In this document: positions 21,259-31,019 of the stretch, piece after piece
Numbering within the stretch: position 1 is the stretch's first letter
Layout of the letters: each line of letters starts with the position of its first letter
Assembly (NCBI RefSeq): GCF_026151205.1
Contig: NC_087073.1
Span: 5,351,001 to 5,415,000 of the forward strand
Direction: 5' to 3'
Origin: Bolinopsis microptera
Lineage: Eukaryota; Ctenophora; Tentaculata; Lobata; Bolinopsidae
Length of the DNA stretch: 64,000 nt
The notes under the pieces: model-generated
Told to the model about the DNA's origin: nothing
Databases searched by the model: none
What the model saw: the letters and a program-made list of their open reading frames with translations, nothing else
Position numbers and translations under genes: made by a program

Positions 21259-21379
21259 ACACATGATGCAGTATGTGGGGTATGTTTACACGGAGGGGCT
21301 GCTCTATAGTGCCGCCCCTGTACACTCCATAGGGACCCTACATGACTGGTGCGCCAGTGCTAGAGCGGATATGTTCACT
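21259..21379 (+). CDS. Kinase-pseudokinase gene, exon 11: pseudokinase beta4 to helix D
   Basis: Phase 2 to 0 exon (acceptor CCCCTCAG, donor GTGAGT). After the split Arg it reads HMMQYVGYVYTEGLLYSAAP, then VHSIGTLHDWCASARADMFT. HxxMxxYVGY is beta4, the next strand is beta5, and HSIGTLHDWC is the hinge and helix D (family GSLxxxL). This exon clearly continues a kinase-like fold and distinguishes the second domain from the first at sequence level. Confidence 0.85.
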
Positions 21380-21603
21380 GTGAGTGTAAATTGGGCGGTT
21401 ATTTTTCAGACTTTGTGTTCGATGTGAACATATTGTGAAAGAGACAAAAAAGTCTTTGTAATTTTTCCCTTTGTTCCCACATTTACTTATCTGTCGATAT
21501 TTCATGACAATTCCGGTAATAACCCAAGCTATCTATTTAATTATAGTATATCTCACCCTAAACCAGAGTATCAAGTATATTTACCGTACTAATAATTTTG
21601 CAG

Positions 21604-21694
21604 AAGAAGAAAGGTTACGCAGCACAAGTTCTCCAAGGAATGCTGTTTCTCCTCTCCCAAAACATTACCCACGGCTCCCTCTCTATACACAATG
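21604..21694 (+). CDS. Kinase-pseudokinase gene, exon 12: HGS in place of HRD
   Basis: Thirty codons plus one base (acceptor TTTTGCAG, donor GTACGA), starting in phase 0. Helix E is YAAQVLQGMLFLLSQN, followed by ITHGSLSIHN where an active kinase has VHRDLxxRN. The catalytic Asp and preceding Arg are absent (HGS, visible residues 536-538), while the metal-site Asn position is kept. JAK pseudokinase domains show a comparable HGN. This exon is the strongest evidence that the domain is catalytically dead. Confidence 0.87.
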
Positions 21695-22360
21695 GTACGA
21701 GTATTAAGCACATAGCAACTATGTTTTAACAGACTCTAGAGCAACGTCAACTTTTGCTTTTTAACTTTCACTAGACCACCAGTTCTTGACCTTTTAATGT
21801 TCATCAATACATTTCTGGCATTCTGCTACTATACAAATAAATGTCCACGTCAACATTAATTTTGAAAACATTCCAAGATTGTGACTGTGAGCAGTATTAA
21901 AGATACAAATTTACAGTATAATATAATTTCCATTTAACTACGATATATAAACATTATAATTATAAAGCGCCCACTACGGGCACATTATTGCTAGCACAAC
22001 AGAACATTGTCTGCGCTCATGTACTCATGTAACCTGTATTATGTTCGTCCTATATTGTCTTATAATTGCGTTACACGTCGTATCAATAGAACCCTCTCTC
22101 TACCATGATATCCTTTACAAGTTAAACAGCACACTTCCTCTCCTGTCCTCACCTCTTCCCGCTATTAATGTATTATATTATCATGATACAGCAGTAGACG
22201 GGTAACCGAAGGGAAAATTGCGCGGTAAACCAAAATTCCCGGTAAATTAAGATGGCATTTTCACGTAAAAACAGTGATACAATAATTCAAGGAGTATTAA
22301 TGCCCGGTAAATTGGAGCCTGGTAAATGAAGCGTTTACTAAACGAGCGGGCATGTTTCAG

Positions 22361-22454
22361 TTTGGTTGAGGGACAATTACTGTGCAGTAATAAGTGAAGC
22401 GGGGATGGTGGACAACATGAGGTCTGATAAGTTGACGCATCAAAATGTCATCAC
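22361..22454 (+). CDS. Kinase-pseudokinase gene, exon 13: degenerate DFG segment
   Basis: Starts in phase 1 (acceptor CATGTTTCAG) and reads VWLRDNYCAVISEAGMVDNM. SEAG (visible 555-558) stands in place of DFG, so the magnesium Asp is lost. Two donors are possible. GTATCC after 22454 keeps phase with exon 14 (phase 2). The stronger-looking GTAAAT after 22467 would add YPLE and end in phase 0, which breaks frame into exon 14. I chose the first on phase grounds. The other frames have stops. Confidence 0.72.
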
Positions 22455-22572
22455 GTATCCGCTCGAGGTAAATATAGATTGGGGTTTTTTTATATTTTTA
22501 TAGTTGGCAGTCGTTAGAACTATTAGAATGGAGCGTGATGGAGCTTTATCTTCTATTTTGGTAACAAACCAG

Positions 22573-22612
22573 GTCTCAAACCTTGGATCACCTCACCAAA
22601 GTGGCCCAGAAG
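22573..22612 (+). CDS. Kinase-pseudokinase gene, exon 14: AQK in place of APE
   Basis: A 40-base exon (acceptor ACAAACCAG, donor GTAACT) reads SQTLDHLTKVAQK after a split codon and joins exon 15 as KVAQK|VLEGMV, aligning with WMAPEVLEG. The APE Glu is replaced by Lys. The exon is small and its frame depends on the exon 13 donor choice, so this is the least certain exon of the model. Confidence 0.6.
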
Positions 22613-23038
22613 GTAACTTTATCTTACTATTGGGGACTGTGAGTTAGATGAGTTTACGATTTCTCAAAATTTAGTTTAACACCCCTCATCCTAATTAAAT
22701 AAATAATAATCCATTAAAATTACTTGTTTGAAGATTTTTATTCTCTTATTATACTCCTATTTCGAAGTTGATATTATTTTATAAATTATGTTTGGGTTGA
22801 AGACTGAAATATTGGGTTGTTGTTTGGGTTGAATCTAAGTAAACTATAGGTAAAAATATAATATTAATCATAAGCTAAAATGTACTAATCTTTGTATTCT
22901 AAATGGGGAAAAAGAAGAAACATTGTCAGTCAGTCGAGAAAATTGTCAGTCAGGCTATATGGCAGCTTTGTAGATGTTGTGACTATGCTAGTAGTGGTCC
23001 CAGGCTTGCGACTGGAATTGCGGTGTTAAATCGATTTA
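22613..23038. other. Intron sequence, no gene recognised
   Basis: AT-rich. A 69-codon frame at 22903-23112 overlaps the small ORF described next in another frame and has no recognisable content. Confidence 0.3.
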
Positions 23039-23167
23039 ATGGTACCAACGATCCACCTCCCATTTGTTGTTTGGTACTTAGCATTAATAGTGTTAGCTGT
23101 AGCCATTTATAGCAAGAATCTTAAAACTAAAGGGGATGACAAGGAAAAGAGGAAGGAAAAAGAATAA
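23039..23167 (+). CDS. Possible 42-aa single-pass microprotein
   Basis: MVPTIHLPFVVWYLALIVLA continues as VAIYSKNLKTKGDDKEKRKE plus KE and a stop. It has one hydrophobic stretch of about 18 residues (FVVWYLALIVLAVAIY) and then a strongly charged Lys/Glu tail, the layout of a tail-out membrane microprotein or a vestige of one. An in-frame stop precedes the ATG by 9 bases. It lies in intron 14 of the kinase gene, convergent with the Penelope-like ORF. Chance cannot be excluded at this length. Confidence 0.3.
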   Translation: MVPTIHLPFVVWYLALIVLAVAIYSKNLKTKGDDKEKRKEKE

Positions 23168-23399
23168 CGGGACAAACAATTTATTAAAGTATTTATAGGA
23201 GCATTAGATATTGTAATTACAAGCTTCAATAATAAATCACTGACTAAAACTTCTAATTAAAATGACACTTGGTATGCTCGCCCATTTTCACTGGTCAGTC
23301 TGAACTTCGGTTTAGCACGTTGTACACTTATTCACCTAAGTTTCAGAATTTGTTCAGTTTAGCAGAGTTAGTACCCGTGTTTCAATAAATCAAAAGATA

Positions 23400-24857
23400 T
23401 CAGGGGAGTTCTTTAATAATGTTACGGTCATCTAGAATACCGAACTTCCTGAAAACGTTATCATATTTCCTCAGACAACGTTTAATGCCTTTAATCAGTC
23501 TATCACGGCTATATCCTCTATCAATTAGAATTTTGAATATTTTGTGAAGATGGGAGGTAAAGATATCCAATCTAGTGCAAACATTACCATATCTAAGAAC
23601 TTGACTTGAAAAAACGTTGTAGCCAACCTCGGTTGGGATGTTACTGTGAGGAAATGTAAGGGATACAACATGAAAATTAAAATCATCAGTTTTGTTATAC
23701 ACTGATATTTCTAGTCCTTCTGTGGAAATATTAATATTTAAATCAAGGTAGTTAATGATTTTATTATTGGAACCAGCTCGCTCCATCTCCAATGAATTAG
23801 GATAAATATCTTTAATCAATTTATGAAAGTAAAGGTAGTTAATAATAGATAAATCGTCAACATATCGTTTATTATTGGATAATATCTTTGCTAATCCCAT
23901 TTTCTTTTCCTGAAGTAAACGTTTCATATAATTAAATTCCTTTTTGCCAACAGTGAGATCAGCTATAGGGGAACTTGAATTTCCACCCATAGGAATACCC
24001 TTGGTTTGTATGAATACAATCCCACCGAAGACGACATAAGTGTTATAAATAATAAATTTAACAGCCTCTTTTAGGTCATCTCTTGCATGAGAATCATAGG
24101 TTTTATTGGAAAAGAAACATGTATTACTGTCTCTTTTAGAAATACAAATATATCTATTACGGTCTGAAAATATTAAATCAACAACTTCATTAATCATATT
24201 CTCAACTTCAATCAAGTCTAATCTGGTATAAAGAGTAGTAAAATCATATACTTGTATATTATAAACATCGCTATTTTTGATAGCTTCAAGGAATTCACTT
24301 GAGGAATCTATGCTCCAAAACATGTTTATACCGCTGTTGTTGTAGATTGCCTCGCAGTATTTCTTGAAGTATTTCCTCAAAAGTTTCAGACAACAGTTAA
24401 CTTGGACGTTAAGTTGTTTCGTAACGCAAAAACGGGCACCTGCAATGAACCTCGCCTTGTAAGGGTTCTTATGAAGCTTAGGGTTCCAGAAGATGCGTGC
24501 TAGTCGCAAGTTTTTATCTTCAACTTGTACATTAAATCTCTCCTTTAGACTCTCAGATATTTTATTGACATAATGAGTCTCGTCTTCGCTACAGGGTTTA
24601 TATGTATCATTACCTATACATTCTAGAGTATTAGGATCAAAACCCATTTCATTGACAAGAGTTTTTACATAAAACTTTTTACAAATAAATGAAAAATTAC
24701 CAGAAGCTTTGTCGATACTACAAATAATGTATTTACTTTTCAGCAATTTAAGACTTCTTTTAACATCATCTTTTTCCAGTGTGTTTTCTTTTATTTCAAA
24801 TGTTTCAGGAAAGTTTTTCTTGTAATATTCAATACGATTGGAAACTATTGATAACAC
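23400..24857 (-). CDS. Penelope-like (telomerase-like) reverse transcriptase ORF
   Basis: A 485-codon uninterrupted frame; the reading frame stays open about 50 bases further upstream. An N-terminal block IICSIDKASGNFSFICKKFY resembles the DKxxxxxxI segment of Penelope-like enzymes. Fingers and palm follow: motif A VYDFTTLYTRLDL, motif B KGIPMGGNSSSPIADL, motif C RYVDDLSIINY with the catalytic YVDD, and motif E-like NNKIINYLDLNINIS. It copies element RNA into DNA. No GIY-YIG nuclease follows, so this is either an endonuclease-less lineage or a 3'-incomplete copy. It sits antisense in intron 14 of the kinase gene. It differs from the LINE family elsewhere in the window. The lack of stops suggests recent activity or constraint. 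Confidence 0.82.
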   Translation of the reverse strand: MLSIVSNRIEYYKKNFPETFEIKENTLEKDDVKRSLKLLKSKYIICSIDKASGNFSFICKKFYVKTLVNEMGFDPNTLECIGNDTYKPCSEDETHYVNKISESLKERFNVQVEDKNLRLARIFWNPKLHKNPYKARFIAGARFCVTKQLNVQVNCCLKLLRKYFKKYCEAIYNNSGINMFWSIDSSSEFLEAIKNSDVYNIQVYDFTTLYTRLDLIEVENMINEVVDLIFSDRNRYICISKRDSNTCFFSNKTYDSHARDDLKEAVKFIIYNTYVVFGGIVFIQTKGIPMGGNSSSPIADLTVGKKEFNYMKRLLQEKKMGLAKILSNNKRYVDDLSIINYLYFHKLIKDIYPNSLEMERAGSNNKIINYLDLNINISTEGLEISVYNKTDDFNFHVVSLTFPHSNIPTEVGYNVFSSQVLRYGNVCTRLDIFTSHLHKIFKILIDRGYSRDRLIKGIKRCLRKYDNVFRKFGILDDRNIIKELP

Positions 24858-24972
24858 TTTTTCCTTCCAATCGCTGAACTTTACTTCTTTTTGACTGAAG
24901 TATTTCTACGGTCAAGGTTACATAATATTTACATGCTAATTGTATTTAGGGTATTTAACATAATTGTTTAAT

Positions 24973-25203
24973 TCATTGGTTGCCATGGCCACGAAGGAGG
25001 CTTATTTCCAGTTTACTCTCATCTAGGAACTGGCTAAGGACCTGGTACGAGTCCTGACACTTACAGTCTGATCTCCAGACTGAAAAGCATGTCTCGAGAA
25101 TGTGTTCGAAATGTGTTCTGTAGTCGATAAAGCGTTTTCTACAATCTAGATCTGTAAAACCAAGTACGAGGGGCGCCGCCACGTCAGCCTCTAATTTCTC
25201 CAC
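24973..25203 (-). other. Unrecognised 76-codon frame upstream of the RT
   Basis: The frame begins MEKLEADVAAPLVLGFTDLD and lies about 70 bases upstream of the reverse transcriptase reading frame on the same strand, after several stops. It could be the eroded start of the same element or a chance frame. I recognise no domain. Nothing else is seen between 25204 and 25634. Confidence 0.25.
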
Positions 25204-25634
25204 AATAAATCTTCAATTGTTCTCCCTTACAATTGAGTAAGAGGTGCGCCAAACACTTAATTGTTATAGTGATCTATTGTCTCGATCAGCTCCCATTAAG
25301 ATTACACTTAGTTGAACAGCATGAGATAAGTTCGGAGTTCAGGATATAATAGTAGAACGTGTGGGACCATGTTATTGATCCGACATTCTGAGATTTTCTC
25401 TTCTAAACACCCGGTTCCGCTCCTGCAATATTCGGCAAACCGGAAAATAGGTTGATTTCCGGCCTTTTCCTACTCATAATCAATTTGCAATTGTGTTTGT
25501 ACCGGAAAAAAATTATCTTTTTCAATTGGAGAGTTGCGAATAGTTGCCTCCAGACACTTAAGATAATCACCACTGGGCACTATCCATCATTAAACTGACA
25601 ATATGACGGCGCAGTAACAATTCCCCCATCCCAG

Positions 25635-25748
25635 GTGTTGGAGGGTATGGTAGAGGACCAGGAAGTGATGTTAGACCCACGTACAGATACCTGGATGTTT
25701 GGTGTAATGCTCCTCCACATGTTCTCACCTGAACCCCTATACTCTCAG
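25635..25748 (+). CDS. Kinase-pseudokinase gene, exon 15: pseudokinase helix F
   Basis: A 38-codon phase 0-0 exon (acceptor CCCCCATCCCAG, donor GTACGT). VLEGMVEDQEVMLDPRTDTW continues as MFGVMLLHMFSPEPLYSQ. DTWMFGVMLLHMF is helix F with the structural Asp kept (DxWxFG, visible 606). The insert EDQEVMLDPRT recalls the loop between APE and helix F in JAK pseudokinases. Structural residues are kept while catalytic ones are lost, which argues for selection on the fold. Confidence 0.87.
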
Positions 25749-27052
25749 GTACGTGTTTTATAACGTGCTGTTTTTCAGGTTCCCCGTCGTACGCTTTATA
25801 TTCTTGTGGTTTGTGATTCAACTGGAATGTTAAACATTAACGTTATTAAACATTTTGTAAGTTTGTTATGTAATATGTAGCATATTCATGATATTTGTCG
25901 TCACACGGGCCCACAACTTAAGTAATGCGGGTAAGTTAATAAAATATCTTATTCAAATGCTTTAAAGCACGTACTACTGTACGAAGTAACTTCAATAAAA
26001 GCTGATCGTGAGCGAAATTACTAACAAGACAATATCTGGATATAATCCATATAATGTATAGAAGCGATTAACTTCATCATAATGTGTAATGTATATTGTA
26101 TGATATGTAATTAACTTCATGATCGGCACTCTTTTGATCCTGTCATCAGTGTTGTCAGATAATTAACATCCTTCAAATGTACAGAATGTTCTTTTCAGCT
26201 ACAATATATAATATATAATATAGACACGACACGCAAACTTATCTCAAGACAGTAATGAGTGCCCCCAGGGTACGAGGTGTCTGTCTTTGTGTTAACACGA
26301 GTGTTAACACTTAAATAGATGTGTCTATGAGTTATGTTCCCATTTTTTTACGCTTGCCCCCATCTGATCACTGAAACATCAACTACACGCGTCATGTGAC
26401 TACTACGGAACGCTATTCAGGAACGCTATTCAGCTTGTTTTAATTATAATAAAGTGACGTAAGACGTTTTGTAAGTTTCAATGATATAATATATAGTTTT
26501 AAAACACACTTAGTAATGTACATTACACTGTACAAGTATCTATCAAATGCAGGGATAGTGTTAGAGGGACTATCAGTTTATTTCATCATCTCACTCAAAA
26601 ACCCAAACGAATCTATAATACCCTTATCATACTTTTGGTAGATATACAATGTACATTTACTGTACAAAATAACGATAGCTTGGAAATTAACACTCTGGCG
26701 AATGATAAACCAAACTCGTTTTCAACGTCATCTTTTTAGTGGTAAATAGTATCAGGTAAAATAATGTAAGCGTACCTGCGTCCCTGACAACTTTATGGCA
26801 TAATCTTATTCAAATGTGGCTGAATGAAACTAGCAATGATATTGCTCACCTATAATATCTGACTGTTTTAGAGTGGTTTAGTCAGTGGCGTAACGTTGCC
26901 TGTGGGCGCCCCACCCCCTCCCCGCCGAAAAAGCACCCTCTTCTCAAGAAGTGTGTTTCTAGATCAAAACGCGCAGTTTTGCTAGTACCTCAGTTAAGTT
27001 TTTCAAAATTTTCGCATTATATTCAAACGACGATTTGGGGGCCGTGCCACAT
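25749..27052. other. Start of the 23-kb intron 15, no gene recognised
   Basis: AT-rich sequence without convincing ORFs, RNA genes or strong repeats. The duplicated phrase GGAACGCTATTCAG at about 26408 and 26419 is only a local repeat. Confidence 0.4.
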
Positions 27053-28470
27053 AAGCCGAGAGAGTTGATGAATCCAGATTTTTGGAACATTTTTGGAACA
27101 TTTTTGGAACATGTGCCAAAATTGTGCCAAAAGTGTGCCATGCATTTATTTGCCCTAATGAGCTCTAAATAGTGCCAAAAATAATTGTAAATGATGGATA
27201 TATTTGCAAGCTAGGTCTAGGGGCCATCGAAAGTAGCATAACATTACCCAGGTTCATGGAATGAACGAAAATGAACAAAAATGAATATTGTCCTAAAAAT
27301 GCTCAGAACGGTTTAAAATTGGTCGGAAAGTGTTTATATTAGTCCTAGGACCACTCAAACCAAGTTTGGGAATCACTGCATGTCTAGAACCGATGTTACC
27401 AATGTTCCAAAATGTTCCAATTTTGTCACAATAATCCTCCTGAGAATCCAGATTTTTGGAACATGGGCACATCGAAGTATTGGCTGTATTTAAGTGCTGG
27501 GAAGTCTCAATTCGGTTTTCTAAGATGGATATAGGTAAAAACTAGGCCTAAGAGCCATCAAAACTCAAATAACATTACCCAGGTTCATGGAATGAACGAA
27601 AATGAACAAAAATGAATATTGTCCTAAAAATGCTCAGAACGGTTTAAAATTGGTCGGAAAGTGTTTATATTAGTCCTAGGACCACTCAAACCAAGTTTGG
27701 GAATCACTGCATGTCTAGAACCGATGTTACCAATGTTCCAAAATGTTCCAATTTTGGCACAATAATCCTCCTGAGAATCCAGATTTTTGGAACATGGGCA
27801 CATCGAAGTATTGGCTGTATTTAAGTGCTGGGAAGCCTCAATTCGGTTTTCTAAGATGGATATAGGTAAAAACTAGGCCTAAGAGCCATCAAAACTCAAA
27901 TAACATTACCCAGGTTCATGGAATGAACGAAAATGAACAAAAATGAATATTGTCCTAAAAATGCTCAGAACGGTTTAAAATTGGTCGGAAAGTGTTTATA
28001 TTAGTCCTAGGACCACTCAAACCAAGTTTGGGAATCACTGCATGTCTAGAACCGATGTTACCAATGTTCCAAAATGTTCCAATTTTGTCACAATAATCCT
28101 CCTGAGAATCCAGATTTTTGGAACATGGGCACATCGAAGTATTGGCTGTATTTAAGTGCTGGGAAGCCTCAATTCGGTTTTCTAAGATGGATATAGCCGT
28201 AAGCTAGGCCTAGGAGCCATCAAAGTCGTATAAAATTACCCATGGAATGACCAGAAATGAACGAAAATGAACATTCTTCTCAAAGTGCTCAGAATGGTTT
28301 AAAATTGGTCGGAAAGAGTTTATATTGGGCCTAGGACCACTCAAACCAAGTTTGGGAATCACTGCATGTCTAGAACCGATGTTACCAATGTTCCAAAATG
28401 TTCCAATTTGAGTGGTCTTAGGACCAATACAAACACTTTCCGACCAATTTTAAACCGCTCTGAGCAATTC
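27053..28470 (+). repeat. Foldback-like element, left arm (331-bp tandem units)
   Basis: The phrase GGTTCATGGAATGAACG recurs at 27251, 27582 and 27913, an exact 331-bp period, with a fourth, diverged unit to 28405. Units are nearly identical (GTTACCAATGTTCCAAAATG, CCTAGGACCACTCAAACC). At about 28405 the sequence flips into the reverse orientation (GAGTGGTCTTAGGACC). The same units in reverse form the arm at 31020-32510. The outer ends correspond (GATGAATCC..TTGGAACAT and complement). Long inverted repeats made of subrepeats are the structure of foldback-type DNA elements. Confidence 0.85.
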
Positions 28471-28629
28471 CAAAGAGTTTACGAAAGAGTCATAAGGCCA
28501 ATCAACAGACTATTCATTTACTGTACTGTTAAGATGGTTCGGTATTCTGCACCCATCGTATCGGTTCTGGGCATGCAGTGCAGTGATTCCATAAACAGTC
28601 AGACAGTCACACAATGTACACCCTATATT

Positions 28630-30078
28630 TAGATCACATCAGTTTCATTTGCTTTGAACAATTTCTGCTTGGAATGGGGCGTCGAAATTAATGCAGATAA
28701 AACTAAACTCATGAAATTTAATGCCCGTTTTGATACTTATCAGCCGGTTCCCCTCAAAATTGGTGATCACTTGTTAGAAGAAGTCGAGTCATACTGCTAT
28801 CTAGGAATCGAAATACACAAATCCGGCACATTCACAAATGCCCGAACTGAGCTCAAAAAGAAAGCCATGCGTGCACTTTATGCCATGAAAAGCTCAGTAA
28901 ACAAATCCAAATTATCATTCCGCTCTCTAACAACACTCTTTGATGGTCTTATTAAACCTATCGTTCTTTACGGAGCGCCTATTTACACACCTAACATGGC
29001 TATCATAAAACACATAACAAAACAAGTCGATCTCAATATGGATGCCGACACAAAAACAAAATTTCAAACTAGTATCCTCAAGAAAGTTAGCCTTCTGAAC
29101 AGCGAAAAAGTTCACCTTCACTTTCTTAAATGGTCACTGGGGGTTAATCGTAAAGCCAGCAACGCAGGCGTCTGGGGTGAGTCAGGCCGCTACCCATTAA
29201 TCTATGAATGTATTAACCTCACTCTCAAATATAGCCAACGTTTGAAAAATCTCAAAGATAACTCCCTTGTCTCCTTAGCTTTCAAAGAACAGATGAACAT
29301 GAAATTGGACTGGTACAGGGGTTTGGAGCCTGTCCTCGCGCTAGACCCATGTTTCTCTACCGATCATGTCACAGCCTACCGCACACTCAAAAACAATCAC
29401 TCCAAGTTACTTTTCGAAAGAAACCCGAGTATCGCAAAACCACCAAAAGAGGACTTTCTTATTCACAACGGTTTCAAGAAACGAATTCCTCCCCAATCAA
29501 CACAACCCATCGGGAGTAAAATATTCACACCACACGTCATTACTAAAACTTTGAAATGTAACTTTAGAGAATATTGGGGGTCCTGTATCAACACTTCTCG
29601 GAAATTAGAATTCTATCGTGACCTAAAATCCAAATTTAACAAAGAGTATTACCTAGATAGTGTCATTAAATATGCAGACCGTGCTAATATCACAAGACTG
29701 CGGATCAGTGCACATCGACTCGAAATTGAACTTGGCCGATATAATCAAACTCCTCGTGACGAGCGAATATGCTCCTGGTGCAATATAGTCTTAGGTTCTG
29801 GTATTATTGAGAATGAAGATCGAATGCATCGAGGCGAAAAGTCCTAGACAAGATCCAGTCACTCATATCAAATCCAATCAAACCGTCTGCGACATCTTAT
29901 TCTGTTCACAATGTCATCCCTGGAGCAAACGTCCTCAAATTCATCAGCAACAACAGTGAAATCATTGAACTTATCACGAACGAAAGTCAAGTCCACCTCA
30001 CGAGAGTCGTTGCTAGGTTTGCCACTACGTGTTTTAACAACCGCAAGAAATTTTTTGACTCTCTGGCCAGTACATGAA
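28630..30078 (+). pseudogene. LINE ORF2 3' half, one frameshift or deletion
   Basis: A 397-codon frame begins in the palm after the catalytic site (NNFCLEWGVEINADKTKLMK, as in GLxVNxxKTK) and runs through YCYLGIEIHKSGTF, LFDGLIKPIVLYGAPI, ASNAGVWGESGRYPL to RICSWCNIV. At about 29825 the frame breaks. A second frame from 29838 (KVLDKIQSLISNPI, VARFATTCFNNRKKFF) runs to a stop at 30076-30078 and is the real C-terminus, so a small deletion or shift split the ORF. Homologous to the remnant at 13.6-15.1 kb. It is 5'-truncated and sits inside the foldback-like element. Confidence 0.85.
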
Positions 30079-30310
30079 CAGTGAACACTGAAAATCACTG
30101 TACCCGCTTTTGTTTCTTTTCGCGCAACGACGAGTGCAAACTGCAAAGTGACCTGGCTCAAGCATTACAGCATTACCAAGGCGACTGAAAACAAAATATT
30201 CTATGTCAAATCTTTATTTTTCACTTTAGTTAAGTTATATTAATATAATAAATTCAAATCTTATGATATTGTTATTATCTTAACAGTTACTATTGTAGCT
30301 CAAGATTTTA

Positions 30311-30362
30311 AATTTGTATTCCTTGTATTCCTTGTATTCCTTGTATTCCTTGTATTCCTTTG
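30311..30362 (+). repeat. LINE 3'-end microsatellite (TTCCTTGTA)n
   Basis: Five TTGTATTCC units lie 230 bases after the LINE ORF ends, in sense orientation. Short tandem repeats at the 3' end are typical of several LINE clades, so this probably marks the 3' boundary of the insertion. Confidence 0.7.
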
Positions 30363-30610
30363 TATCACATCACTTCGTGTAATAGATGTGTGGAAGCAAA
30401 TAAAGATGTGATCTGAATAAGGTGATCCGAGCGTAGCAAGGTTATCCGATCTTATTTGGTGTGATCGGATGTAGAGGCGTAAGATCAGATCAGGTCATCA
30501 GCAATAGGATTAACTTAGCAAGCTTGTTAATGAATAAGAAGAGAATAAATAGATAATTAAGTTATACAAATCATTTTCCCTCTCTTTTAACCACAACAAC
30601 TGCAACGACA

Positions 30611-30838
30611 ATGAAAACCTTCACTAAATTGATGAGCCTACCTCTTTATCTACCAGTTCAAAGAAGCACCAGCAGTCCACCTCACTCAACCAACCCCTTC
30701 ACCAGCAACCTTCATCCCTCAACCAACTCATTCACCAACAGCCTACCTAACGCAACCAACCCCTTCACCAGCAACCTACCTCGCTCAACCAACCCTTTCA
30801 CCCGCAACCTTCATCCCTCAACGAACAAATACAGCTAA
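30611..30838 (+). other. 75-codon frame made of 33-bp repeats
   Basis: After a 27-residue start the frame consists of four 11-residue units: STNPFTSNLHP, STNSFTNSLPN, ATNPFTSNLPR, STNPFTRNLHP. The repeat is in phase (33 bases). It lies between the LINE insertion and the right foldback arm. It could be a captured low-complexity coding piece or a minisatellite open by chance. Confidence 0.4.
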
Positions 30839-31019
30839 TGATGTCAAAAATTTATATCAATATATTGGGGGATTATTAAAACCAAAATAGTTGCCCAATA
30901 AAATAATTTCTGCCTTCTCTTGGAGGTACGTGTGCTAATTGTACATAATTCTGAATGCAACTTTAAGACTCTGTTGGACGAAAATATAGACTCTTTGCCA
31001 CCATTTTCTTACCATTCTG

